A DNA stretch of 64,000 bases from Cheilinus undulatus. Taxonomy: Eukaryota; Chordata; Actinopteri; Labriformes; Labridae. Position numbers and translations under genes: made by a program. The stretch covers positions 731,501 to 795,500 of the forward strand of contig NW_024571676.1 in NCBI RefSeq assembly GCF_018320785.1, in the 5' to 3' direction. The notes beneath the pieces are model-generated. The model made no database searches. It saw nothing but the letters and a program-made list of their open reading frames with translations, and was not told where the DNA came from. This document shows, in pieces, positions 1-11,380 of this stretch. Every line of letters begins with the position of its first letter. The first letter of the stretch is position 1.

Positions 1-350
1 CCAAAAAAGTTGGGTCGCTGTGAAAATGTAAATAAAAACAGAAGTCTGTGATGGTCAGATCTCATAAACCCGTATTTTATTCACAATAGAACAAAGACAA
101 CATATCAGATGTTTTTCAGGCGTTTTACCATTTTGTGAAAATATTAGGTTATTTTGAATTTGATGGCAGCAACACATCTCAGAAAAGTAGGGACAGGGCC
201 ATGTTTAACAACAGTCTGTAAATGTCAGGGAAGTGAGGAGACCATAGATGGAGTTTTGGGAGAGGAATGTTGTCCCATTCTTGTCTGAGGTAGGATTCTA
301 GCTGGGTCTTCTTTGCTGGATTTTTCTTTTTCTGATGCTCCAAATGTTTT

Positions 351-542
351 CTATGGTGAAAGGTCTGGACTGCAGACAGACCAGTCTAGGACCTGGACTC
401 TTCTCCTGTGAAGCCATGCTGTTGGGATGGATGTGGGATGTGGTTTAGCATCGTCTTGCTGAAACAGTAAAGGCCTCCTGACAGAGACGTTGCCTGGATG
501 AGAGCAGATGTTGCTCTCAAACCTCTCTCTACTTTTCAGCAT
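351..542 (-). pseudogene. Tc1-like transposase C-terminal fragment
   Basis: The minus strand encodes a short stretch with the second-Asp block of Tc1/mariner transposases (LFQQDDAKPH) followed by a run ending in LDWSVCSPDLSP, the block that normally precedes the catalytic Glu (PIENIW). The frame is lost right after SPDLSP, where a related reading continues in another frame toward position 230. No N-terminal DNA-binding region is readable. It is a relic inside the long-inverted-repeat element. Confidence 0.65.
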
Positions 543-1057
543 TTTTTAGTCATTTACTAAGTTGATTTGATCAGGACAATGCAAATACCATAGTGCAACT
601 TCAGCCTGTTACAAACAAGCTAAAAGTAACAGATGTTCTCATATAGAGATTACAGCTTTTGCCAGTTTCCATCTCCTGTCCTAGTCAGGCTTTTAGAAAA
701 TGAAAGGAGGTAAAAGTAGAGATATCAAGTCTGCATAGAAATTGCATAAGGACAGTTACACTTGATTAAAACAAATACAATTAAAAGACAAACTAGTAAA
801 ATTTTACATCATAGTGACATAAAACTACAGCAAAACATGGAGTAGTTAAAAGTAAGCTGCCCATGCCATAGGCACGAATGCAACCCCATACCATCAGAGA
901 TGCAGGCTTTAGAACTGAGCCAGCAGAACAAGCTGGACACTCCCTCTACTGTTCAGTCAACAGGACACACAGTCTGAAGTTTCTCAAATGAATTTAAAAT
1001 TTCAATTAATTTGACCACAGAACAGTTTTCCATGTTTCGTCAGTCCATGTTAAAATG

Positions 1058-1804
1058 GGGGTATTATGCCTTTTTTCAAGGCTTTACACCATCTCTCTGA
1101 TTCCCACGTAGTAGCTTCACATGGTTTACAACCAAAAACTCCTCATGTTTCTCACACTGGTGTCCTGAAAAACCTTTATTTTAACCTCTGTCTGAAACGC
1201 TTTGTTGCTGTCTCTTTAACCCCCGAACCTGCTTTCCTCTGATTGGCCGATTTTCCGGAGGCTAGCTGGCGGCAGGACTCAATGTTTTGTGCCCGCTCCA
1301 ATGTGGCTAATTTGCAATTGCTAGTTTTGGTAGACTTTGAATGAACCGGTCCGACTGAGTAAAATATGACGAATTTTGAAACATGTCCGTGCGTGTTAGA
1401 CCCGGATCCTGATCCTGATAGTTTGGAGAGAGAGGAAGAAAACCAGCAGCAGCGAAGGATGGAGCAGGACGAATCTGTTTGGTAAGTGTTAATGTGTTAC
1501 TAAATGGCTAAATGGCTGAAAGGCCTTGTGGAGGCGGTCTGTTCCACTTTGCCGGCAGCACGGACGAACCAGTCAGGAGATCCTATTGCGATGAGCTCAT
1601 CAGTTCGCTCCAACAAAATCTTTTCATGGGAAGATCTTGGAGAGATTTCCAATGAACTGTTTTCATCAGTTTACACTCTAATTCCAAGATTTCTGCCACA
1701 TATGTTTATCTTGGGGTTTGAAAATTTGCATACGTGAAGTATGGACACCCAACATTGTCGCTTTATATTCATGTTTTAAAAATCGGAAAAGTATAATACC
1801 CCTC
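1058..1804. mobile_element. Nested MITE with GGGGTATTAT terminal inverted repeats
   Basis: The left end reads GGGGTATTATGCCTTTTTTC and the right end, reverse complemented, reads GAGGGGTATTATACTTTTCC. Flanks are TTAAAATG (1050-1057) and TTTAAATG (1805-1812), an 8-bp duplication with one mismatch. Removing the insert rejoins the host Tc1 element sequence (CAGTCCATG to GAGCTTTGG). The 8-bp duplication fits hAT-type insertion, but the terminal motif alone does not prove the superfamily. The interior has a GC-richer part with an exon-like ORF and a splice donor. Confidence 0.65.
1366..1481 (+). other. Exon-like ORF with splice donor inside the MITE
   Basis: An ATG at 1366 opens a 38-codon acidic reading frame starting MTNFETCPCVLDPDPDPDSL and continuing with a Glu-rich, Gln-rich stretch. 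It ends at a consensus donor, TG/GTAAGTG, at 1481/1482; the unspliced frame stops at 1483. The opening resembles, from memory, the N-terminus of fish P2X7-ballast-like zinc-binding proteins carried by mobile elements, but that match is not verified. No downstream exon was identified in the remaining 320 bp of the insert, so this is either a captured first exon or the remnant 5' exon of the autonomous parent element. Confidence 0.4.
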
Positions 1805-2428
1805 TTTAAATGAGCTTTGGTCCAGAGAAGACGGCAGTGTTTCTGGATCCTGTTCACATATGGCTTCTTCTCTCTGTGATCCAGTTTAACTGTCATTTCT
1901 GGATGTGTTGATAGACAATGATCTCTAGAATGTTCCTGCAGCGTTTTTAATGCAGTGGCCCCTGAGGGCCCAAAGATCACCAGCAACCAATATTAACCCT
2001 TAGCCTCGTCCCTTTCTCACAGAGATTTCTCCAGATTTTCTGAATCTCTGATATGTTGGACTGTAGATGGTGGGAGATTCAAAGTCTTCACAGCTCATGT
2101 TGAAAGTTTTTCTGAAATTGTTCCAAACTGTTTGGATCCAGTTTTACTTAGAGACTCTGCTCTCTAAGATTTAAAATGCTCCTCTTGTGTTACTGACCTT
2201 TGTTAGTACTGCTTGTCTGGCGTTTTGATGCCAGTCTGTATTTTTGAAATGTCTTGCTGACATCAAATTCAACATGAGCAAATATTTTCATGAAATGGTA
2301 AAATGTCTGAAAAACATCTGATATGCTGTTTATGATCTATTGTGAATCAAATCAGAGTTTATGAGATTTGAAAATGATTGACTTCTGTTTTTATTTTCAT
2401 TTTACCCCAACTTTTTTGGAATTGGGGG

Positions 2429-3385
2429 TGTACTGGGATACACATGGACACACCAGTCACTCCTGTGACAGAGCTGTAATGATGCTCAGCCATCTTCTCA
2501 AGCAGAGACACTCCTAATGATGATGATGGGGTGATGAGTGTAATCTCATGGAGTATTCTGTGGAACACCACAGCAGGCGCTCCACATAAACATGGGAGAC
2601 ATGCAGTAGTGCTGTGCTCCTCGACTCCTTTATTCCACTGCTACTGCCTCTGTAGATGGCACAGTCCCTCCTTTCTGGCTCTGTGACGTTCATAATGAAG
2701 GTGAGCCTTCACAGTGGCGTAAACATCACAGCTAGGCTGCTGTCAGCATCAGTCCTGCCTGAAGGCTGCAGACATTTTCAGGTTCCAGAGGTTGTTGTGA
2801 ACCGAGTTGTTCTGACTCGTTCTCGTCTGTTGTTCTCTTCCTGTCTTCCACATGGAGCTGCTTCTCTGCCATGCCACAGCTGATCTTTAACAGTCCAGCT
2901 GCTCAGAGGTGACACACTAACAGTCCTGCTTCTCTCTGTTGTCATGATGACATGCACGCCATGTTTAAAGCTGCATCAGCATCCTCTCACTGCATGTTAT
3001 CAGAGACGTTTACTGACCTGCCTGCTCTTCTCCTGTCAACACTTATTAAAGAGAAAAAGCACAGAGCAGCACAAAGTATATTCAGTCATTGAGAAACCAT
3101 TTAGAGGTTTTCTATTCAACAACAGGACACCTGAAGAGAACCCTCACTAAACCAGAGTGAAAGGACTGTGGAGAGATTATGGCTGCAGACAGACAATCCA
3201 CTAAATGAGAGAAAATAAACATACACAAGCAGGCAGTGGTAGACACTACAAGCATACAGAGCCCAGACAGAATATTCACCCCATGGATGTTGTTTCGCTT
3301 TAATTGAATTTATAAATAAATCATGGTCAATATAATTTAACTTTTGAATTAAAATAAAGGATAAATGCACCAAAAAAAAAAAACT
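2429..3385. other. Intergenic DNA, nothing recognised
   Basis: Several short open frames occur on both strands but none shows a known motif, a convincing start context or splice signals. A poly-A tract at 3371-3383 directly precedes the next Tc1 element. Confidence 0.5.
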
Positions 3386-4645
3386 CTTTAATGCCAAAGT
3401 AAAAACAGATTTCTACAAAGTAATGTCAATCTGTGCTGTAAAATAAGTGACTGCATAAATATCCCCCCTCTAGTCAGTATTCAGTAGAGTCAGCTTTGGC
3501 TGCAGTCACAGCTCTGAGTCTGTGTGGACAGGTCTCAGTCAGGCTGGACTCTGGAGTTTTACTCCATTCTTCTTTGATAAACTGCTCAGGCTCTGTCAGG
3601 TTGTTCAGGGATCAGGAGTGAACAGTCTTTTTCAAGTCCAGTCAAAAATCCTCTAATGGATTGAGGTCTGAGCTTTGACTCGGCCCCTCCAGAACATTCC
3701 CCTTGTTGTCTTTAAACCATTTCTGTGTAGCTTTCTCTGGATGCTTCGGCTCATTGTCTGACAGGAAAACAAATCTTCTCTAAGCCGTAGTTCTCTGTCA
3801 GACTGAAGAGGATTGTCCTCCAGGATTTTTTTTAATATTTTGCCACATTTATTTTTTCATCTACCTTTACAAACCCTCTAGGGATGGTTGCTGAGAAGCA
3901 TCCCCACAGCATGATGCTGCCACCACTGTGCTCCACAGTGGGGATGGTGTGTTTGTGGTGATGTCAGTGTTTAAGCTCCATTTTGGTCTAATCAGACCAA
4001 AGAACTTTCTTCCTCTTAACCATGGAGTCTCCCTCCTTTAGGTGAACTCTAGTCCAGATTGAATCAGAGTTTTCTTCAACAGTGTCTTTCTCTTTGCCAC
4101 TCTCCCATAAATCTTTGACTGGTGAAGAACCCGGCCAACAGTTGTTGTCTGCAGAGTCTCTCTCATCTCAGCTGCTGAAGCTTGGAACTCCTTCAGAGTA
4201 GTCATAGGTGCCTTGGTGTCCTCTCTCACTAGTCTCCTTCTTCAGTTTGTGAGGACGGTCTGATCTAGGCAGATTTACACATGTGACATATTCTTTAATT
4301 TCTTCATGATGGATTTAACTGAACTCTTGGGGATGTTCGAAGACTTGGAAATGTTTCTGTCTCCATCCTTCTGACTTTTCAAAAACATTTTCTCTGAGAT
4401 GATGTGTGTGTTCCTTTGTCTAAATGGTTTAACAGTTGCCAGGAATACTGGTTAACAAATGACTAGACCTACAATCACTGAGACATGTTCACTGACCTCA
4501 GGTGATCCCCAGTTCAGTAACTGTAGCACCATGTCTGGTCAGTCACTTTAGAGGGATGAATGTTTATGCAGTCTCTTATTTTACATTACAGGGTTTTATT
4601 TGATTGACATTACTTTCTAGAAATCTGTTTTCACGTTGGCATTTA
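3386..4645 (-). mobile_element. Decayed Tc1-like transposon
   Basis: The ends are long inverted repeats: 3391-3475 pairs with about 4550-4645, sharing the tract TGACATTACTTTSTAGAAAT and the motif TTTATGCAGTC. The minus strand between them reads, across several frames, as a Tc1 transposase: a block equivalent to [20 protein letters not shown] at about 3890-3960 (after the first catalytic Asp) and, downstream, an SKLRPQSIRGF-like relic of the SPDLNPIENLW block near 3650-3690. Stops and frameshifts are frequent, so it is inactive. The element at 58.2-59.6 kb belongs to the same family (shared right end). Confidence 0.8.
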
Positions 4646-6600
4646 TATGAAGTTGATATGCTGCCACAGTCAAAAGTTATCTCCAAGGCTAATGTGCAAA
4701 AGTTTACATCTTCAGGTAACTCAAACGCCACTACATGCACAAAGGCCAGGTTTTCAGGTGAACCATTTGAAGAGAAGGTTTTGTTTTTATAAATAAAACA
4801 GCTCTGTAATCTCAGACCCTAACCACATCAGGATTCATGCGTTAACCCTTACAGGCCTGCTTTTTATGGTTTCATTTCACTGCATCGAGACAATAAGAGA
4901 CAGAAGCAGCAGCGATGAGGAGTCGTGCAGACAGAGCGCTCATTAACAAGCATGAGATGGAAAAAAGAGGTCTGCTGAGCTTTAACCTCCACGTGTGAGA
5001 CCCTGAAGTCAAAGAGAGAATGAAAAATCAGCCTGAGGGAGTATTTAAGAGATAAAGAGAAAGAACAGAGCACAGGAGAGGAATTATTCTTCTTTCTAAG
5101 ACAGATCTGATCAGAAACATGAAACGAGGCGTCTAATAATCCAATAATTCCATACTTTACTCGGAGTAATGAGACAAACACGCCGAGAGGCTTTAATCCT
5201 CGCTTTGTTTAGTCACCGACGATGCCTCCTATTCCACGTGAAGTGACAGAGCCTGTTAGGAAATATTGACACTGGGATTCTCTGGAGTGGCTGTGTTTAT
5301 TTTTAGAGCGTGCCAGCATTTTGTTGTTGAGAAAATTATTTTATCCTGCAGAGCGGGAGCACAGGGCCAATCTAAATATGTACTCAGGAGGACGAGGTCG
5401 AGATGGAAAGGGCTCTTTTTCTCGCTTTAATTATCCATTTCCTGTGCAAGCTGCAAGACAACTTATTGCTGCATCTGGAGTCCGTCACTATCAAACATCT
5501 GCACATGTTCATACAGCAGCAGCAACGCCATTTTTACAGGCAAACACTCTCGAAAGCATTTTTATATTTCTGGGCAGGGCCACTGTCTCCAAGCTGGCAC
5601 AAACAAAATAACAAAATAACAACCCTGCTTTCTTTTACTTGAGCATGATGAGATGAAGTCCATGGCAGATGCATAAATCAGGAAAAGTAGGAGTAGGGAA
5701 GCCAGGAAAAGAAACTGTGAATTAAGATGACTCAGTGAATGCTCCATGGAGTAGAAATGCCTTTGTTTGCCGTAGTCTGGGCTAAAAGTGAAATCCAGAG
5801 CACAGTGAGGTGTTTGGGGAGGATGTTCAATCATTTTTTCAGCTTCTCAGATGAACATTTATCATGTAGCTGGCTTTCAAACACGTGTTATTAATATGTT
5901 CTGGTTTAACTGGAACCTGAATGCATCATGGCTGCTAATTGCTCCTGCTCTGTTTGAGGATGCTGCTGCTAGCAGGTGAATTCATCATCATGCTGACTCC
6001 CTCCTCACCTGGATTGTCATGCAGGGCTGCCAGAAAACCGAGTTCAATCTGTCAGATGTGAGCTTAGGGAGGCTGAGGCGGAGTACTAGGGGTGGAGCGG
6101 TTTACAGAGGTCATGGTTTGGTTCGTTTTGGGGTCATGGTTGAGTACGGATTTGGTTCACTGATTAAAAAAGGAAATTAAAGTCACAGATTTATAACTCT
6201 AGGTTTCCTTATTTACCATGATTATTTTGTTTATCTGGCATTAGTGAAGCTTATAGTTTGTTCCATCTAGTGTTATTTAGAACTATCTGTGACAGGTGGT
6301 TCAGCCTGTGATGTGTTAAACATGAGACAGCAAAGAGGACAATAAAAGAAAATGTGCAAAACATAAAGCAAAAGAAATGAACAGCGAATAAAAACAAATA
6401 GACATTAAAATGCAAATTTAAATGCATGCATTAAAGAGCACTGTATCATATTTCTGATTTATGATGTGAGCTGTGACACAGTTGTTGGTGAAAAGCCGGT
6501 GCACTCATGGACTACAGACTTGCTCATGTAAACACAGGATGGGATCAGTGTTACTCAACCCTGCTTGACCAAATTGTTGAAAAATACCTTTGCAAGAGCC
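4646..6600. other. Intergenic DNA with one MITE-like remnant
   Basis: No gene is supported. A short tract at about 6085-6170 (GGGGTGGAGCGGTTTACAGA and following GGTTTGGTTCG-type repeats) resembles the end of a common fish MITE, without a recognisable partner end. The open frames around 5320-5640 overlap in different frames and have no motif, so they are not called. Confidence 0.4.
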
Positions 6601-6835
6601 ACAATCTAAGTGGTGAAAAGTGGGTGAAAGTGGCAATAGAAATAAGTTAAAGCTGGCAAAATAGGTAAAAAAAAAAAAAAGCTGCAAAAAAGTGGCCAAA
6701 AATGGGTGAACGGGGTAAAATAGGCAGAAAATGACAAAGTGGCAAAAATGGGTGAACGGGGTAAAATAGGCAGAAAATGACAAAGTGGCAAAAATGGTAA
6801 AAAGGGGCAAAAAATTGCAAATAAAGGCAATGGAA
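6601..6835 (+). repeat. Low-complexity tandem repeat (GTGGCAAAAATGGG type)
   Basis: A purine-rich region built from variants of GTGGCAAAAATGGG. It includes an exact 46-bp direct duplication: one copy starts at 6701 (AATGGGTGAACGGGGTAAAA) and the next at 6747. Long open frames on the minus strand here simply reflect the repeat (Phe/Leu/Pro-rich) and are not genes. Confidence 0.8.
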
Positions 6836-7059
6836 ATATACAGACAAAAAATAAAGGTTGACATTTAAGTTTGACTATTAAAGCCTACTGTGTAAGTGTG
6901 GGAAACAAATTGCAATGGATAATTCTGAGGTCAACGTTTCCCTTTTTTATGGTTTTCTGGGGGAATAATATTTCAAATTTAGACATGAAAGAGCCACAGA
7001 TCCTCACAAAAGAGCCACAGGTTTAGTATCATTGCTTTAAAATGTATAAGCATTGATAA

Positions 7060-8005
7060 CATCTACAGTCCTTTCTGCTTTCACATCCAGAGGCTTTTTT
7101 AAAAAAGCACAGAGATGAGGAGAGGGAGCAAACTTTTCTTCATACCGCCGAGAAGCTGGCAGTGCCCTGGGAGAGCTCTCTTTTTCTTTCCTGGAACATT
7201 TTGTTAAATGGTGCCGGGACTCTTGCATCTTAATGTGTCCAAGACAAAAGAGATGTTCACTGATTTCCATCCACAGTGACCTGTTAGTGCACCAACATTC
7301 ATTGATGGCATTGCTGTGGAGAGTCAGTATAAATACTAACGCACCATCCCTGATAATAAGCTGACCTTTGACACCAACGCTGACGCCATTTGCATAACAG
7401 CCAATCAGAGACTGTTGTTAAGAAAGCTGAGAGGATTTAATGTTGATAGATGGCTTTTGAAAATATTTGACTCCTCTTCTATTAAGTCCATTCTAACCTA
7501 TGGATCTGTTGGTTTGGTAATCTCAGCATGGTTAACAAAAACAGGCTGGGAAATACTGTCAAACTTTGCAGAAAGATTGTGGGCGCTGACTTGAATGATC
7601 TTAGATGTATTTTTCATGTAAGGGCCACTCAGAAGTCGAAGGCCATCCTGGGAGACCCTCAGTACCCTCTGCATGCAAAGTTCAGACTTCTGCCATCGGG
7701 AAGGAGGTTTACTTCTGCTAGGAGGGCCAAACTAACAGATACCTGAGGCCATTTATTCCATCAGCTGCTGGGTTTTTAAACAAGCTGTAGGCACTGCTGA
7801 CACTACATGTTCACATGGAACTGTGTAACTTTTGTTGGACTGTTTGCATTGTGATAATCTCACTGCCTATCAAGATGAAATTCACAGGAGTTATATATAA
7901 CACGTATGTTTTCATGTGTTTTGATGTTGTGTATGGATTGTGTAAACTTCTGTTGCAAACCAAAAGGCCCTCAGGGACAATAAAGATTTATCTTATCTTC
8001 TTTGT
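7060..8005 (+). mobile_element. 3' end of an L2/CR1-like LINE
   Basis: In shifting frames the plus strand gives the C-terminal part of a non-LTR reverse transcriptase: a relic of the FVKWCRDSC block at about 7190, LTFDTNADAI at about 7365, the LRGFNVDR block at 7430, then an open stretch 7528-7746 with KNRLGNTVKLCRKIVG, LNDLRCIF and HAKFRLLPSGRRF. These are typical of fish L2-like elements. The 3' end is an AATAAAGATTTATCTTATCT-type tail at about 7978-8000. It is 5' truncated and frameshifted, as is common for LINE insertions. The clade (L2 versus Rex/CR1) is inferred from motif memory. Confidence 0.7.
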
Positions 8006-8884
8006 GAGGGGCCCACCCTGAGAGAGGGGCCTATGCCCTGGAAGCGTTGCAGTGATGTCTGATGAGCTCCTTCTAAAGACTGATTGAGAGGTTAAGTAGT
8101 CTATTGGTTCACACTGTTACTCCATTATTATTGTTCAGCTTCGATGCAGCGTTTTATTGCAGTCTTGAAATATATATATTTTTTAATTATCATTTTAAAA
8201 CTAATTTAATGATATCTTTCATGTATTTATGTTTTCTTATTATTTTGCACTTTATGTTATGCATGTATGTTAAAAGTGTTACTTTTACAGATTAAATCAA
8301 TTCTGTGGACGCTAATGCTATCCTTGAGAATAAAGCATGCAGCCCCCCCCCCAACCTTCACCCCTCTTACTCTGTTAGTGTAAGAAGGAGACGAGTTTCA
8401 CATGGAGGAGTCTCAGGACCGTCTCATATCTAAAAACCAGCGTCAGTGAGAGTGTGGGAGCCGAGACGATGACAGAGGGAGAAAAGCAAAAGGTCAAACA
8501 ATATCACATCAGACATGACTTAAAACACAAATTCATGCTGACATTTTCAGCTCCTGGTAGAGCTGCAGGAATGACATAACTCATCTTCTACACACATCCC
8601 CAATAATTTACTGGCTTCGTTCTCCAATACCCTTGATGATTTCTGTTAAATGTGCTCTTAAAGTTTCCCAGAGAAACCTCCGTGGGATTTATGACATGTT
8701 CTTAAACTGCTGAACTGTTCTCTTCTGTGCTGAGGGATGCCAGGTGGTCGTGAGCTGGAAGCATGTGCACGTTTCTCCTAAAAGGTTTTTTTGCAAATGA
8801 CATCTCCTCACAGCAGAGAGCTCCAGATGGAAGCCAAGCAGTGATTTTTACAAAGGGAAACTATCAGCTCCATAAATAGAACCT
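8006..8884. other. Intergenic DNA, nothing recognised
   Basis: Contains a C9 tract at 8343-8351 and AT-rich stretches. No motif-bearing ORF, splice structure or clear repeat end is visible. Confidence 0.5.
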
Positions 8885-10090
8885 GTCTGATGAAGTGAAG
8901 TAGGCTGAACGATCTCCAATGCATCATAGAGTCATCTAAAGAAATTCAAGAATAGATGAGAAACAGAGTCACTGACATCTATCAGTCTGAAAGGGTTACA
9001 GAGACATTTGCAAGGCTTTGGGACTCCAACAAACCATGCTGAGAGTCATTACCCACAAATGGTGAAAACTGTGAACAGTGGTGAACCTTTCCAGGAGTGG
9101 CCGGTCTACCAACATGACTCCAAGAGCACATGGACCAATCATCCAGGAGGTCCCAGGAGAACCCAGAACAACATCTAAAGACCTGCAGGCCTCACTGACT
9201 CAGTTAAGGTCAGAGTTCATGATTCAACAGTCAGAAAGAGACCTGGCAACAATGGCATCATGGGAGAGTTCCAAGGCCAAAACCACTGCTGACCAAAAAG
9301 AACACAAAGGCTCGTCTCATATTTGACTAAAAACATCCTGATGATCCCCGAGACTTCTGGGAAAATATTCTGTGGACTGACCAGACATAAGAGGAACTTC
9401 TGGAAGGTGTGTGTCCCATTCCATCTGGAGTCAAACTAACACAGCATTTAATCAGAAGAGCATCAGACCAACAGTCAGACATGGTTGTGGTAGTGTGATG
9501 GTCTGGACCAGGACCTGGACCACTAGAACCATGAATTCTGCCCTCTAGCAGAAAATCCTGAAAGAGAACGTCCGTCCATCAGTTCATGACCTCAAGCTCA
9601 AGCGCACTTGGGTTATGGAGCAGGACAATGATCCCAAACACACCAGCAAGTCCACCTCTGATTGGACTAAAAACTAAATGAAGGTTCTGGAGTGGTCCGG
9701 TCAAAGTCTGGACTTAAATCTGACTAAGATGCTGTGGCATGACCTTAAGCAGGCCGTTCATTCTGGAAAACTCGCCAGTGGGGCTGAATGAAAACAATTC
9801 TATAAAGAAGAGTGGGACAACATTCATTCCTCCGGTGATCTTAAAGGTTCATGACAGTTATCACAAAGGCTTGGTTGCAGTTGTTGGCACCAAGGATGGA
9901 TGGGTGGTACTTTTTCACAGAGCCAGGTAGGTTTGTATGGATTTTTCCCTTAATAAAGGAAATCACCATTTAAAAACAAACTTTTGTATTCACTCAGGTT
10001 ATCTTTGTCTAATATTACAATGTGTTTGATGATCTAAAACATTTAGTTGAGACAAATATGCAAAATATAAGATACCAGAAAGCCCTGCAG
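8885..10090 (+). mobile_element. Decayed Tc1-like transposon, plus strand
   Basis: The sequence follows the coding strand of a widespread fish Tc1 family in broken frames: HTH-region remnants (GFGTP-like, HYPQMVKTVNSG) near 9010-9090, PKRTQRLVSYLTKNI near 9300, a first-Asp block relic ILWTDQT at 9365, a DNDPKHTSKSTS-type second-Asp block near 9625-9655, and an SLDLN-D-ML relic of the PIEML block near 9705-9735. The 3' part runs into the family's AT-rich end (TTTTTCCCTTAATAAAGG at about 9943). Dense stops mean it is inactive. The left terminal repeat is not clearly recognisable, so the 5' limit is approximate. Confidence 0.75.
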
Positions 10091-11380
10091 CAATGTTGGA
10101 CAAAGGAGAGAAAACAGACTTCATTCATACCCTACTGGTGCACTCGCCCCCGGTTGGCTGCTTGTTAATTTATTGGTATGGTGAATGGGAGGAAGGTCCA
10201 CAGGAATGGACTAAAAGGGGGCAGTGAAGTCAAGTGACACAACCTAAGTGAGAAATGTCTGACAGCTGTGTTCCTATGCTGTATTTATTCTGTATTTATG
10301 TATTTATGTTTATGTAGAATAAGTGGAGGAAAAGCAGTAATGGTAGGTTTATTTGCCAAATATCCCCATTGCTCTGACCACTTCTGATCCAGACTCCTGT
10401 TCCATGATTGGTGTTTGTGCAGACAGTGATGTGGGTGACACTGCAGTCCTGTCAGCACGTGCATGCCTCTCTCTGAGCTGTTTAAATATAAACTCGTCCT
10501 GCGGCTTACAGACGGACGATGTGGGCTCAGCTGCAGCACTCCAGGGACAAAACGCCTTTAAGAGCGACACGCCACTAAAACAACAACACCAGAGCGAGTT
10601 CATCACACGCAGCAGGCCATTTGTTTTCAGGAAACCATCAGACGGAAGCACTTTTACGCTGCAGGTGAGTGAGATGTGGCGTTGTAACCTGGAGTCAGAG
10701 TGCTGGCATTTCATGAGCTCGTATTTAAAATGGTAATCATTGAACAGGAATGTTAATGAGGAGATGAGCCTTTGGGACACTCTGATGGGGACAGCTCTGC
10801 AGACCCCTCCGTGTCGACTCCCATGACACAGTCCAGGAGCTCCTCTCTGCGGTGACCCCCACCAGGATATCACGACTCTGCCGGGAGGCGGGAACTATAA
10901 ACCCCCACAAACACGCCAGTCACATGCATCACCATGCCAGCATAGGGACGGAAGCAAGCCATGATGTCTACAGATGTATTTAAGGTGATCTATACTCTTC
11001 AGAGCATCATGAACTGTGTGGACACACAGAAAAACATCTGTGCATTTCTTCAACACCACAGGAAGGACAGATTACAGACGGTCAGTCAGACATTTCTGAC
11101 TGAAAGTTCTTTTCAAGAAGCTGTGGCTCAATGTTTGTTTCAGCCAGTTACTTCAAAAAGCAACACAACACATGGACTCAGCGTTTGCTGGTTCAGCACT
11201 TACCTCATCAATCTTGGGCCCGTACTGCTCTCATTGACCCATGCCCCATCTCTGCAGGAATCCTTCTACCTGACTTTCCTCAGTGCATGTGGCCACGCTT
11301 GAGGTCCGCTTCAGGCCACTGAGTCCAGGGCATCCAGTATGTAGTGAGCTGGAATAGTGTGGCCGTAAAAGCACAGCTGC
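10091..11380. other. Intergenic DNA with an unassigned open stretch at 10353-10736
   Basis: Overlapping open frames lie on both strands at 10349-10873. On the plus strand a 127-codon frame contains a consensus donor, CTGCAG/GTGAGTG, at about 10664. The translated stretch before it matches nothing I recognise, and a candidate acceptor (TTTATGTAG) lies at about 10308-10317. It may be an orphan exon of an unknown gene or chance openness in a GC-richer patch. Nothing else is supported here. Confidence 0.3.

Larger units (their letters stand above)
1..2428 (-). mobile_element. Decayed Tc1/mariner-superfamily transposon with ~200-bp terminal inverted repeats
   Basis: Bases 1-200 are the inverted complement of about 2230-2428: both arms carry the same blocks, including the end motif CCCAACTTTTTTGG and a tract reading CATCTGATATG. 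The outermost few bases of the left arm lie outside the window. Between the arms are relics of an IS630-Tc1-mariner transposase on the minus strand (351-542) and, near 865-965 and 1805-2230, further non-coding remnants of the same element. Two later insertions split it: roughly 543-860 (not classified) and 1058-1804 (a MITE). Many stops and indels show it is long dead. The superfamily call rests on the transposase fragment; the exact family name is not assigned. Confidence 0.7.

Noticed and set aside
6505..6864. Phe/Pro/Leu-rich minus-strand ORFs resembling membrane proteins
   Set aside because: Translation of the purine-rich tandem repeat at 6601-6835; three overlapping frames look alike for that reason.
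10349..10873. 174-codon minus-strand ORF
   Set aside because: Overlaps an equally open plus-strand frame and shows no recognisable domain.
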